64,000 nt of DNA from Leucaena leucocephala (Eukaryota > Streptophyta > Magnoliopsida > Fabales > Fabaceae): positions 689,501 through 753,500 of the forward strand of contig CM073560.1 in assembly GCA_037074615.1 (NCBI GenBank). Reading direction: 5' to 3'. The number at the start of each line of letters is the position of its first letter. Position 1 is the stretch's first letter. Positions 24,577 to 36,399 of this stretch are shown here, one piece after another. The translations under genes and the position numbers were made by a program. The notes beneath the pieces are model-generated. The model did not search any database. It had not been told where the DNA came from and worked only from the letters and a program-made list of their open reading frames with translations.

Positions 24577-24856
24577 TGACTAGACCAAGTTAATTAGTGC
24601 TTGTAGGGAGCCAATAGTTTTAATCCTTAATTTATAATTGGTCTAAACTTAAATTTTTGTCAGGTCCACCCAAATTTAGAAGGCTATTTTAAATATATTT
24701 TTTATATACATATAATTTAAATTAGAAATTAATAAGTGAACACGTGTAGAATAAAATTTTTTATTGTCAAATAGCCAAGAAGGAATATTATATTGACAAT
24801 ATCAATAGTAACATAAAATGTATAGAAAGTTTATTATTATTCATAAGCTTTAAACA

Positions 24857-25480
24857 TTTTTTTTTGTTAAAGGAGAGGGTTAATGCCCACAAATAAATAA
24901 AATTATATTATAAAGGGATCATTTTTCAAACACTCAAAAATAATAAAGGTCATTAAATATAAAGGACTGGAGTATAATATTGTCGTAAAATTTAAATCTT
25001 TATTTGTAAGTTCGTCGACAAGTTTAGTTTGATCTCTAATTATATGTTGAATATTTAATTTTTATGATAATTTTAGTAGTCCATGTATTTATGATAATAA
25101 TAAACTATATCTATCACTAGTCAAATTTGATAGTATATTGACAACATTCTTAGCTTTATATTTAAGGATAATCTTTTTATACTCAAGATCCCAATTTATT
25201 TTGAGCCTCTTATACACAGTCTATTGCTCAACTTCTATCACATTATATATACTTAATTGAGTAGTAAATTTAGTAACCCAACCTTTTATGTGGTCCCAAA
25301 TAACTCTATCACATCATACCTTATTTTGGATCATAGTAATAATTTTATCAACATTTAATTTGAACAATCTCAAAAGTGAATGAGCTTTGAACATTTATTT
25401 CAGTGCAACGAAGCTTGGATTTTATCCACTTCCACACTAAGGTCCATTTACCCACTTGCTCATCCCAATTCTCTTGTACC
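24857..25480 (-). mobile_element. LINE fossil, 3' end with RNase H remnant
   Basis: On the minus strand this aligns along its length with the last ~700 bp of the LINE at 28298-34374: a T-run at 24857 (the A tail), the non-coding end, and degenerated RNase H coding sequence. Shared stretches include ATCAACATTTAATTTGA (25350) and CAACATTCTTAGC (25143). Many stops and indels make it an old 5'-truncated copy. The target duplication is not recognisable. Confidence 0.7.
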
Positions 25481-26737
25481 ACAGTTGCATGAATCGTTTC
25501 CACTCAAAAAGTTCCATCAGGGGATTTGCCGCACTCAAGAGTAAATATGAAAAATTGTGGAGTTAATTGGATGGATTTGATCAATGCCTTGATTAATTGA
25601 AGACTTATCAATCAAAGTGATTTAAAATCACCACATACAAACAGCAAAAAAGCAAATTAAAAGTGGCGATTACATCAGAAAAGGCTATTAAATCACTACA
25701 CTAAAAAGTGAAGAGATAGCTGAAAAGTCCAATCATCAGTAGGGGATACATCAATTTAATTGAGAATGGGATCTAGTATCGAAAACAGATCAGAGCACCT
25801 TCATAATCTTCCTTGATATGCAAGCATGTTCCTCAGACGACCCATGTGTAATTTTAACATTCATAGAATCTATCAGATGATTTCAAGGTCTACTACTTCA
25901 AAATCTTCTTAATTATTCATGTGTACGAAATTATTTTTGATCACGAGTTATTATATCTTGATCAGGATCATGAAAATTAATGTTGTTTTTGGGAAAAGTC
26001 GACAGCCGACTTCTTAAAAGTAAAGTTGCACACTTTCACTAGAGTTTTACTTTAATATCGCAGCGGGTTATTTTAAAAGGAAGCCTAATATCATCCTTCT
26101 CAGTGACAAAATACTTTCACTAAGATACTGATCAAATAGTACTTTATCTTATTCTTGATATAAGAATTAGTTAATTTATTTAAGTAAATTAAAGTAATTA
26201 AATAAATTAATTAATTATGATTAAATATAACACTTCAAGAAAAATACATGTTATATATTCTTTAATCTATCTAAATTAATTAATTAATTTTTATATTAAT
26301 TATCATTAACTCATTTATTTAATTTTTTTTATCTATCTAAACAAATTAACTAATCAATATATTAAAAACTCGAAGAGTATATCATTAGGGAGTCAACAGA
26401 TCTAGCCATTGGGGATCGTATTTAGATAAAGGTGAAAACTATTTATGAACAATAAGAGACGAACGTAATGAACAAAAGGGGAGGTTAAAAGGAATTGCAA
26501 TTGGAATGGATGGATAAGATTATCATTTTTTCCCCTTCACTATCTTAGATTTTCTCTCTTCATTTAAAATATTAAAATTTCTTCAGTGAGGTGGCACTAT
26601 ATGGACTCTAAGATTAATCTAATGACTATTGTTTAAATATGCATCTCCCTAGCTCTTATCTTGAACATGTGTTACAAGGAAAAAGAAAGATAGTGAGGGT
26701 TTTCTGTGACCCAATTGCCATATTAGTCCCACAACCC
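25481..26737. other. AT-rich intergenic DNA
   Basis: No coding exon, RNA gene or clear repeat seen. Confidence 0.4.
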
Positions 26738-27560
26738 TATGATCCAAACCATCATGGAGAATTCAAAACAGTAATATGTGGAAACTATGCTAACTCAATG
26801 TTGGCCTGTCCTCATTCATTAATATCTTCTACTCTCTTCATTTATTTATTTATTTATTTATTTTTATTTTGAACCTCTACACTAATTTTACCGTGGTATG
26901 AAGAAAGTGAAAGACTAAGAGGGAGGGCGGGAGGGGTCCCACTGCTCTTTCCCTCTCTTTATTGTATATTCAAACCACTATAGAGAATCAAAACATTAAA
27001 ATGTAAAATTTATATGGAGTCTCCACCTCTCTGTCTCTCGATATTTTTTGTGTGAATGCATGATATTCTGACTAACCGTTTAGAAAATTACAAATAAGAT
27101 TAATTTAGATTAAGTCATGATAAGATTCGTTACATGATATGAGTGATTACTCTATCACTTATGTTATTGTATTCTCAAATAATTGAATCTATGATTTTTT
27201 ATTAAGATAAAATAACTCTTACTAGTTGATTCAAGTGCTAAGTGATTTTCACTCTCTATAGCATAATTCAAACTATTGTAGATAATCTAAAACATTAAAA
27301 TAAAAAATGATGCTAATTCATTGAATATCCTCATTCATTGAGTTGTGTTTTACAACATTTTAAACCTCTGCAACAACTACATTTTGCTAATAGTAAAGAG
27401 AGAGAGCTGAGAGGGGTTGGGGGGTCCCACCACTACATCTCTCTCTTCATTGCACAATCAAACCATTATAGAGAATCCAAAACATTAGAATGTAAAAAAA
27501 AAAAAATTACGTTAGCTCAATGTCCTAGCTCCTTAATATCTCCAATTCATTGTATTTTAC
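26738..27560 (+). repeat. Diverged tandem repeat, units of roughly 200-290 bp
   Basis: Four starts of the same unit can be seen near 26742, 26970, 27262 and 27465, each beginning with a CAAACCATTATAGAGAATC-like word followed by AAAACATTA. Downstream unit parts (CTCATTCATTAATAT, TTTTGAACCTC, GAGGGGGTCCCAC, CTCTCTCTTCATTG) recur in order. Units are unequal in length and only moderately similar. No coding capacity is evident. Confidence 0.6.
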
Positions 27561-27581
27561 CGTGTTTTGAACTTCAATATT

Positions 27582-28282
27582 TTTTTTTGTTGCCCACTCG
27601 GTTTATCTGAGCTTTGTCCCGACTACATCCGGATCCGACCCGCGTCGCGCACCTGGCTATTAGGAGTGTTCACGGGACGGGTAGGGACCGGGACAACCCC
27701 GTCCCGAATTTGTTGGGACCGGGACGGGTTCGGGACGGGACAGGAATTCCCGAATTTATTTTTTTAAAAAAAATATATTATAATAAAATCATCTCAATAA
27801 ATTATTCCATATAAAATGCCCCAGCAACTTACTCTAAATACCAATATTTCTCCTTGATATAATATAATAACTTACCCATATAAGGGAAAAAAAGTAATAG
27901 TAAGAAAGAATAGAAATATCAATATAAAAATATCTGTATAAGAATAAAAATATCTATATAAGAGTGGGAAAGATAGGATAATATAAATTTTTTTTTTAAA
28001 AAAAAAATTCGGGACGGGACGGGATTCCCGAGGGACGGGCCGAAACCCGTCCCGTCCCGAATACCAACCTTATCCCGTCCCGGTCCATTTCGGGACGGGA
28101 CGAACCCGTCCCGAAATCCCCGGGATTGGGTCGGGACACCCGGGACGGGACAAGGTTGGACACCCCTACTGGCTATAGTGGGTGAGTCTCCCAACGGGAA
28201 TTTTCTGTATTCGCTAAGGCTCGAACTCGAGACCTTGCTTAAGCGATACCGAGCCGCTTACCACTCAGACAAATCCCGTTGG
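27582..28282 (-). mobile_element. tRNA-derived SINE split by a hAT insertion
   Basis: The same SINE family as at 1305-1894, in two halves (27582-27660 and 28177-28282) separated by a hAT element and one copy of its target duplication. It is flanked by a perfect 15-bp target duplication TTGAACTTCAATATT (27567-27581 and 28283-28297). The A tail appears as the T-run just after 27581, so the SINE lies on the minus strand. Box B-like GAGTTCGAGCC is retained on that strand. Confidence 0.88.
27661..28168. mobile_element. Non-autonomous hAT element, 508 bp
   Basis: Ends TAGGAGTGTTCA and, inverted, TAGGGGTGTCCA; both are directly flanked by the 8-bp duplication CTGGCTAT (27653-27660 and 28169-28176). 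TIR sequence and duplication length are diagnostic of hAT. Both arms are packed with GGGACGGG/CCCGTCCC words and could fold on each other; the middle is AT-rich. There is no transposase. Confidence 0.92.
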
Positions 28283-28343
28283 TTGAACTTCAATATTTTT
28301 TTTTTTTGGTACAAGTGAGGGTTGAACACCCAAATCAATACAA

Positions 28344-31300
28344 CTAATTTACGTGGGGATTAATTCCCAAACAATCATTACTAACAAGGGATGTCAAATG
28401 CGAAGGACATGAATGAGATATTGATGTAGTAATCAATCCATCCTTCGCTAGAGCATCGGCCACTTTATTTTGCTGTCTAGAGATATGGTGGATCTCAATC
28501 TTCCAAGGAAGAATCAGAAGGTCATGTATCCTTGAAAGCAAAAGATTAGAAGCATGAATAGTCTGATTAGATATAATTTGCACAACATTCTTCGCATTTG
28601 TTTCCAAGATAACGTTCTTAAATCCTAGCTCCCAAGCAAGATTAAGACCTTTATAGATAGCCCATTGTTCTGCTTCAATGACTGTACACGATCCCAATTT
28701 GGTCGAAAATCCAGCAACCCAAATACCTGACTGATCTCTAATAACTCCTCCACACCCTGCCTTATTCTGTCCCGCCGTAACAGCACCATCAACATTTAAT
28801 TTGAGCCATCCACAGGGGGGAGGTTGCCATTTGGAAGCACTTGTGTTACTTGAATCATTAATCAGACAATCATGTTGAACCTGTATAAAGCTCCTCCATG
28901 TTTGCATAATAATCACATGAGATTCCACCGGTTTCAAATAATCCTCATCAAATATAGCTTGGTTCCTCCACTTCCATAATTTCCAAATTGAGACTCCCCA
29001 CACTAATCCCCAATTGTTAATGCCATCCACTCCCACCTCCCTTTTGAGATTTAATGCAAACTAATCTCGCAAAGAAGCTCTAAAGAAGGCGGAATAATAG
29101 CTTGGGTGAATCAAGTGATACCACAATTGCTTAGCATAACTGCAATCACGTAGAATATGTAGAATATCTTCTGATTCATTACCACAATATTGGCATAGGT
29201 TGCTAGTTGATGACCATTTACTTCTCCAAGCATTAGTTGGTAGGCGATCATTGAAGGCAATCCACATAAAAACTCGAATGCGCTCAGCACCCTTCCATTT
29301 CCAGATATTTTTATAGATAGAGCTATACGTACAGTCAAATTGAGCTTCAATTAGAAAATAGGCACTTTTAATAGTAAAATTACCGTCATGCGTAGTATTC
29401 CATGCCATTACATCATTCCCTACCTATGACATCGGTGGTAGCATGCTAAATAACTTCTGAAAGGCATTACTTGGGATAAGATTCGAAAGTCTTTGAAAAT
29501 CCCACGTCCCTGAATCTATCCAATCCACCACTTTACTATTTTCTTCTTCCTTTGTAAGTGGTCGAAGACATAAATCCTTTAGCTTTTTGTCAGGGAACAG
29601 CCAATTATCCATAAAGAAATTCACCAGCTGACCATTCCTTATATGCCACCTTGTGCCTAGATTTATTATATCTTGCTGTTGTGAAATGAACTTCCATAAC
29701 ACAGAATCTCCTTTCTTTGCATCTAATAGATTATCTTCATTCCTCAACATATATTTGTATAATAACACATCAACCCATAGTCCTTTAGCACCATGAACTA
29801 GATTCCATGCAATTTTTGCTCCACACGCCCAATTAAATGAGGATAATTTCTTGAATCCAAGTCCACCACTTAATTTAGGCTTTACAATTTGTTCCCATCC
29901 AATAGGGTGAAATCCATGTGAACTTTGGCTATTCCCCCATATAAAATTCCTTTGCAGTTTCTCTACCTCCTGACAAATTGAAATTGGTATCTTAGAAACT
30001 AGCATAGGATATACCGGTATAGAGCTCAATACAGATTTAGCTAATGTTATCCTACCAGCCATTGAGAGGGTATTCTCTTTCCAAGTTGTAAGTTTAGACT
30101 TAACCCTATCCACAATGTATTGAAAAGAATCTCTAGGTTTTCTCCCTCTGATGATCGGAAAACCCAGATACTTCCCTATATCTGCAGAAACTTCCATTCC
30201 TGTGATGTTGCAAATATTTTTCTTTGTATTAACATGCACCTTTGGAGAAAAGAAGACTGAAGACTTGCTCTTACTAATTCTCTCTCCCGATGCTAAACAA
30301 AATTTATCCAGACAATTCATCATAACTCTAGCTTGCTTTTCCGTAGCCACTCCAAAAAGAAGGATATCATCTGCAAACATAAGGTGAGATATGGCTAGTC
30401 CATTCATAGTGACTCGAATTGGTTTCCACTGGCCCTCATTCACTGCATCACTAATTAAATGGGATAATCTGTCTATACAAAGAACAAACAACAAAGGTGA
30501 AATAGGATCTCCTTGTCGGAGACCTCTTTTAGGACTAAAGAATTCAGTTTTTGCTCCATTCCATAACACGTTATATGATACAGAAGTAACACAAGCCATA
30601 ATAAGATCTACAAGTCTAGAATCAAAACCAACATCAATAAGAACCTGATGAAGAAAATCCCATCGAATACGATCATAAGCCTTCTCCAGATCAATCTTTA
30701 CAGCCATTAAACCAGTTTTGCTCCTAGCTTTCTTCATTATATGCATTAATTCTTGGCCAACAATGATGTTGTCTTGAATATACCTGCCTTTTATAAAACT
30801 AGATTGAAAAGGAGAAACTAGCTCATCTATCACATTTCTCAATCTGCTAACAATCACCTTAGTGATACATTTATAATGGACCGTACATAAAGAAATAGGT
30901 CTAAAGTGACCAATTACTTCAGGATGTTCCCTTTTCGGTATGAGTGATATCAAAGTCTTGTTTGCATTGTTATCCAATAATCCTGTCTCAAAAGCATTTT
31001 TCACAAATTTGCATACAGAGTTCCTAATCCCATCCCAATTTGCTTGATAGAAAATAGGTGAAAACCCATCAATACCAGGGGCTTTATACGGACCCATTGA
31101 GAAAATAGCTTGCTTAATTTCATTATCATTTGGTATTTTACCCAAATTTGTAAGGCGATCTTTAATAACATGTGGGAAATTGTTCTTTGTTTGTAATACA
31201 CAGGAATCAGTATCATCACACAAATAGAGATTCTTAAAAAAATTTATAACCATGTCAATTAATTCAGACTCATCCTCAATCCACCTTCCTCTGTCATCTT

Positions 31301-32435
31301 TTAGCGTTAAAATTCTATTCCTCCTTCTTCTCATTTTTGTTTTCAAATGATAATATCTGGTATTTCTATCACCTTTAGTAACCCAATTGGTTCTAGCTTT
31401 TTGAAACCATTTAATTTCTTCTAATCTCATAATATCATCTAATTCAATTTGCAATTGTTTTTCAAGAGAATTTAAAAATCTAGAATGAGTATAGGCTGAA
31501 GAGCTTTGAATCCCACCCAATCTAGCTAATAAAATATTTTTCTTTTTCTCCACAAACCCAAAAATATTTTTGTTCCAGTTAACCAGAGATGTACCTAGTT
31601 CTTGTAGAGATTTATTAAAATCATCATGCTCTACCCATGCATTTTTCAAAAAATCTTTGAAATTTTCATGAGTAAGCCACATGGCCTCAAAACGAAAAGG
31701 TATATTTTTCCTATCACAAGAGTGATTACAAAATTGTAACACTATAGGATTATGATCAGAAAATGGAATTCTAGATAGTACCTTCAAATTGCAGTCAACC
31801 ATATGATGAAGAAAATGAGAATTAGCAAGTGCTCGATCCAATCTTTCATATAATCTGGAGCATCCCGCCATCCTAGGCCCTTTCCATGTAAATTTTGGTC
31901 CATGAAATCCTATATCTGAAAGTCCACAATCCTTAACCCTATCTTGAAACCAATTAATCCTATTATGAGAGCAACCAACACCACCAATTCTATCTGTAGG
32001 CAAGAGAATATCATTAAAATCGCCATACACCACCCACGGTATGAAAATATTAGTGGCTAAATTCCTTAGATTATTCCATAATTCTTGACGAAAATTGGAA
32101 TGAGGAATAGCATAGACTGCTGTCAGTAAAAAAGGAGGGGGACCCCTAACTTCGCATTGAAGATGAAAATATTGTCTATTTTCAATGAGCACAGATATTT
32201 TGATTGCTTCACTCCTCCATGCTGCAACTAATCCTCCTGATCGGCCTGAGCTGGGAATTACTTTAATATAGTCAAACCCCCATGAATGCATAAAATTGAA
32301 ACGAGATTCCTTTCCACATTTGGTTTCAGATAAAATAATAAGATTTGGTTTTGGGCCACTACATACAGCTTTTAAATTTTTTTGAAGCCCCTTATCACAG
32401 GCCCCTCTTGTATTCCAGTATAATAATCTATCCAT
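28344..32435 (-). pseudogene. LINE ORF2: endonuclease, reverse transcriptase, RNase H; two stops
   Basis: One reading frame from an ATG at 32435 down to 28344, interrupted only by in-frame stops at 29424-29426 and 29061-29063. Domains in order: apurinic-type endonuclease (LYWNTRGA, ETKCG, YGDFNDIL, FSDHNPIV), reverse transcriptase (KAPGIDGFSP, RGLRQGDPISPLLF, catalytic LMFADDILLFG), a zf-RVT region (RVFMWIAFNDRLPTNAWRSK with a CQYCGNESEDILHIL metal-binding block) and RNase H (LNVDGAV, EAEQWAIYKGL, VADALAKDG). The protein would nick target DNA and copy the element RNA there. Both stops lie after the reverse transcriptase, so a truncated enzyme could still be made. Confidence 0.88.
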
Positions 32436-32479
32436 AAAATGACAGATATAAAGGAAACACAAATCTATAACTAACCTTA

Positions 32480-34335
32480 TTAGCCCAGTCCAGACCCACA
32501 TTCAAATTGGGTCTCAGGTACCAACATCCTTTCATGGTCCAAAACACCTTTACTATCCATATATCCTTCATCAATTCTCTGGCATTTATCTGCGTCCATA
32601 AGCCCACAATCATGGTCTAGAAAATCGTCTTCAGCCCCCTCATCCCCAGGGTCCACTTCCTCAATTCTTATTCCTTGTCCAATATGATTAGAAGGATCCT
32701 GGGCCTGAACATAATCCATTACCTCTCTTCCTTCTTGTAGCCCAGTTGTGTACTCTCCCTTATCACATACCAAACCTCCATTTTTTTCCTCCTCGTTGCA
32801 ACCTATTTCACATACACTTTCCTGGAGCCCAATATCATTCTCACATGAAATACCCCCCTGAAGCCCATTATTAATAATTCCTTCCACTTCTTTTGCAAAC
32901 CCAATATTCCCTCCTTCTTCCTTCTCCTGCCTTACTCTTTTTTCTTTTCTCACTAGCCCATTCTCATCTCTCCCATCTCTCGCCTCATTAAATGCCTCTG
33001 AAATTTGCAGACCTACTCGTTCTCCATCATTTCGGCGCACTGTTGCATGAGTCATCCGTCCACTCTTTCGTCCACCATTTACTCTCTGCCTATTTTTTCC
33101 TGTCTCAGCCGTAGCTAACATTCTCTGATCATGCATCAAATCACACCGTACCTCGTCATCCTCTCCCATGCCATTTCCCTGTTCCGACTCATCTGCTAAC
33201 ACTCCAAATCTTGAACCCCTATTTTCCGGCCGTGTATGAACAGCTCTATTCTCCTTTAGTTTGCGCTGCCGGCGGTGTTTTTGGACAACACGCCACTGTT
33301 CTTCTTCTTTTCGTGGCATACTTGCTTCATTCATCTCCTGTTCATTCACACTTTGCTGTGCATTCCCAGTGGCATCCTGTCTCTGAGTTTACCTCCTTTA
33401 GTCAGGCAACCTTCCACCCGATGACCATAGACGCCACACCCAGTGCATAACAAATGTAACCCCTCATACTCCAAATAATAATCTCCTCCATCTAATGAGA
33501 AACCCGGCATTAGCTGTTTGCCCAGATCAACCAGAACACACAACCGAGCGTAATATCCTCTCAGATGTTCTGAAGTGTTCATGTCTACCTTGAGAGTCTC
33601 CCCTATCCTATTACCAATTATAGTAAGTGCCTCCTCATCATAATATTCTAATGGCATCCCTGGCACCCGTATCCAAACTGCTACCTTATCAATAGTAGCT
33701 TTTTTCGAATGAAAATTAGGCTCCCATGGTCTCACTGTCAAGTAGTGATCATAAATCATCCAAGGGCCACCTGTTAGAGCATTAAAATAATCATCTTTGT
33801 TTGACAATTTAACCACATAGAATCCGTTACCAATATTGATTAAATTGATCACGCCATTTTTTGCCCATAAAGCTTGTAATCTTGTCTGAAGGGCTTTGTA
33901 TCCGATGCTTCTGTCGAGTAGTTTCACTATTACAGCCTTCTTCCAAGCTCTGAATAATCTTTTCTTCATCTTGTCTGAGAAAACAAAGGATGGAAAATTC
34001 CTTGATGGATCTTCAGATGTTTTGAACAACAGCTCCTCCTTCTCCTTTTCCATTTCCTGTAATGAGTCATCTGACATTGAATCATCAGAATATACACTCT
34101 CCTCCTTTTCAATGTCGTCATCAGAGCAATCATCATTTCTGTTGATACCCTTCAGTGTATCAGCGAATGAAGCTTTTCCAGATGTTCCCAGTTTCGGCCA
34201 TTGGTCTTGATCTATCTTTCCTTCTATGAACTTGCTTCCACTCTTAATTTTTTTTGCACTTCGCACAAGTTGATCGTCCTCCTCCAAGGATGGAGGAGTT
34301 AAAGTTTGCTTTTTGCCTGAGAGAATTAACGCCAT
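32480..34335 (-). pseudogene. LINE ORF1 (DUF4283, zinc knuckle), one frameshift
   Basis: The first open part (34335-33346, 329 aa) has an acidic N-terminus, a DUF4283 domain (about residues 125-260, ending in the GGPWMIYDHYLTVRPW block) and a zinc knuckle of form C-x2-C-x4-H-x4-C (CTGCGVYGHRVEGC). It stops at 33346. A second open stretch in another frame (33349-32480, 289 aa) is hydrophilic and Lys/Glu-rich, like the variable C-terminal region of plant LINE ORF1. A single indel near 33350 most simply explains the break. ORF1 proteins bind the element's RNA and form the transposition particle. Confidence 0.8.
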
Positions 34336-34597
34336 TTTTCCCTCTTTAATAATAACGTTGTTTATTAATCAACTAACTTCAATATTAAATATACTATGCT
34401 TTGAGGAAAAAGGAAAACTATATGGGCCGGGTGAGCCCACCGGCCCATTCTAAGTAGCGTATTTTGCACGTAGTGTTTCACTAGTTATGTTCACTACATT
34501 GTATTGAAAAAAGAATATATATTGAAGGCTCAATCCTTTCTTCATTTTGTGAATCAACAATATATAAATTTTGATATCGAGTAGGTTTTACTTGAAT

Positions 34598-36051
34598 ATG
34601 TCGAACGCGATCAATTCGATATCCACTCGGTTGAACTGGAAGATGAGCTGTTTGGATTTTGATTCATCAGAGGAAGAAGTAGGGAGCATTCTTGATGATG
34701 TTTTTGAAATGTTGAAACTCAACCATGAAAAATTGGAAACACTCCGGATTGTACGTGACAACATTGAGGTAATGAAGGAAAATTACTTCTTTGATTGCAT
34801 AGAAAGACCATTTTTTTAAAAATTGCTGAAATCACAAGCATGCATACTGTTAGCCCTAAACTGAGATCGATGAAGTTTAGCCATATGCTTTATTAAATTA
34901 TCCTTGTCCTTTCAATATGCGAATCAACCACTGAGCATATCTTGATTAAACCTACAAAGTCAAGTTTTTATTATCTTTTTCCAGAATGTGAGAATCATAA
35001 ACCCAAAAAATCATTGATTTGGGGATTTTACTTAAAGAAGGCAAATTCTGCACTTGTCATCTGATCTACTTCATTTTGCCCATTATATCTCATACGAGCC
35101 CCATTGTGGATGTGGCTTTTCTCCACTAGGTGGAGAGATCACTGCAACTCTTTTTAAAAGTACAAATTAATCTGTGCACTGAAAAGAAAATACAGTGGAG
35201 AGTTAATAGAGCCAGGAAAAAGGTAAGATATTGAACAATTTTTGGAATGCGTGCCATCAAGAGCAATGTTTATGTCAAAATAAACTTCTCAAACTAAATT
35301 AAAACTGTGAAACTTTAGGAAATAAAAATCAGCTCTTGACAAGAAGCAAAGTTGAAGAGAAAGACAAGGTAGAGAGTACTATTTAGTTCAGGGATCTAGA
35401 TCCTCCTTTCTTTAAAGGGTAGCTTCGAAGTTCATAGAAACTAAGGCATAAGCATGCGCCATTTCTAACAACAAAGGACTTCAAAAAAATATAAACCTCA
35501 TCACAACTTAAGTTCTCAAATTAAGTACTCATTTTTCTATATTTCATATTGAAAATCTTTAAGAAGTCCTGATTTGATATTAACCTTCTTCTGAGATCCA
35601 TTGCCATTCTCCCTTCTATAAAGAACTATGTGGAATATCTCGGAAATTAATGTGAACTTGTCTTGCTTACAGTATATCAAATGTCGATGTTATATTCTTG
35701 AATTGTAAAAATGATTTTTTTTGTTTCGAGAAAAAGTCAGTTCCAGAAGTACTATATTCGGATATGTTTAACGTTTGTCTGGGTTTTGATAGTAGCACTT
35801 TAGAGAAATGTGTGGATATGCTGATGTTATTATCTCATAAATTTATCATTTCTGGCTTAAAATGAGGGAGGCAAGTTCTTTATTCCATCGTTGATGCATG
35901 CTTTACGGTTGTACGTAAACTAATTAATTTGTACGTCATCTTAATGATACAGAGAAAAAATATAAAGCTGACTGCAGAGACTGAGGAGATTAAGCTGCAA
36001 ATAGCAGCTATGAAACGAAAAATTAAGCTTGAAAAAGGTACGTTTGGGTCA

Positions 36052-36083
<32 letters not shown>

Positions 36084-36224
36084 TATGCTCCTTGTTTGGG
36101 TCAACTATTGTTTTTATAGTGAAGTGGAACAGAAAACTCGTGATAACTTGATGTCTGAGAATTTTCTGATTTTGCTGGTTTTTATGCTTAGCTTATATAT
36201 ACATTATATTATGTCTGGATTCTA

Positions 36225-36257
<33 letters not shown>

Positions 36258-36399
36258 AATTAATTATTGTTGGTGGGTGTGTACAGCTTCGAGGGCATCA
36301 TTGGAGGAAGAAGTGAAGCGACTGAAGCTGGATACTTTCTATTACAATGCAATTATAGCAGCTTTCTCTGCGCGGGGCCTTCTCCCTCCAGATTTTTAG
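34598..36399 (+). CDS. bZIP-derived coiled-coil protein lacking a basic region, 153 aa
   Basis: Exons: 34598-34768, 35130-35222, 35953-36037, 36287-36399 (462 bp, all GT-AG). The architecture matches the group I bZIP gene at 19530-22725: four exons, a third exon of exactly 85 bp starting in phase 0 and ending in phase 1, and a last exon beginning A-x4-L-x-E-E-x-x-R-L-K-L in both. Exon 3 (residues 89-116) aligns with the bZIP zipper; heptad positions L94, I101, M108, L122 and L129 are kept. The first-exon end (EKLETLRIVRDNIE) aligns with DKLSELALVDPKRARR. In exon 2 the basic region is gone: the positions of the invariant Asn and Lys fall in a hydrophobic LFLKVQINLC stretch, and the first half of the zipper is missing. 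The protein ends shortly after the coil. I infer a non-DNA-binding relative that might pair with bZIP partners; expression is untested. Intron 3 has TA and GA microsatellites. It could also be a decaying gene with a chance-open frame. Confidence 0.65.

Larger units (their letters stand above)
28298..34374 (-). mobile_element. Nearly complete LINE (non-LTR retrotransposon), 6.1 kb
   Basis: Flanked by a perfect 12-bp target duplication AACTTCAATATT (28286-28297 and 34375-34386), with its A tail seen as the T-run at 28298-28307. It contains ORF1 (34335-32480, one frameshift) and ORF2 (32435-28344, two in-frame stops). The low number of lesions and perfect target duplication indicate a fairly recent insertion. 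It sits immediately beside the SINE at 27582-28282 and uses that SINE's duplicated target. Confidence 0.93.

Noticed and set aside
26639..26872. 77-aa open frame ending in a Phe/Ile/Tyr/Leu run
   Set aside because: Its end is a TTTA microsatellite and it lies in the tandem-repeat region; no family resemblance.
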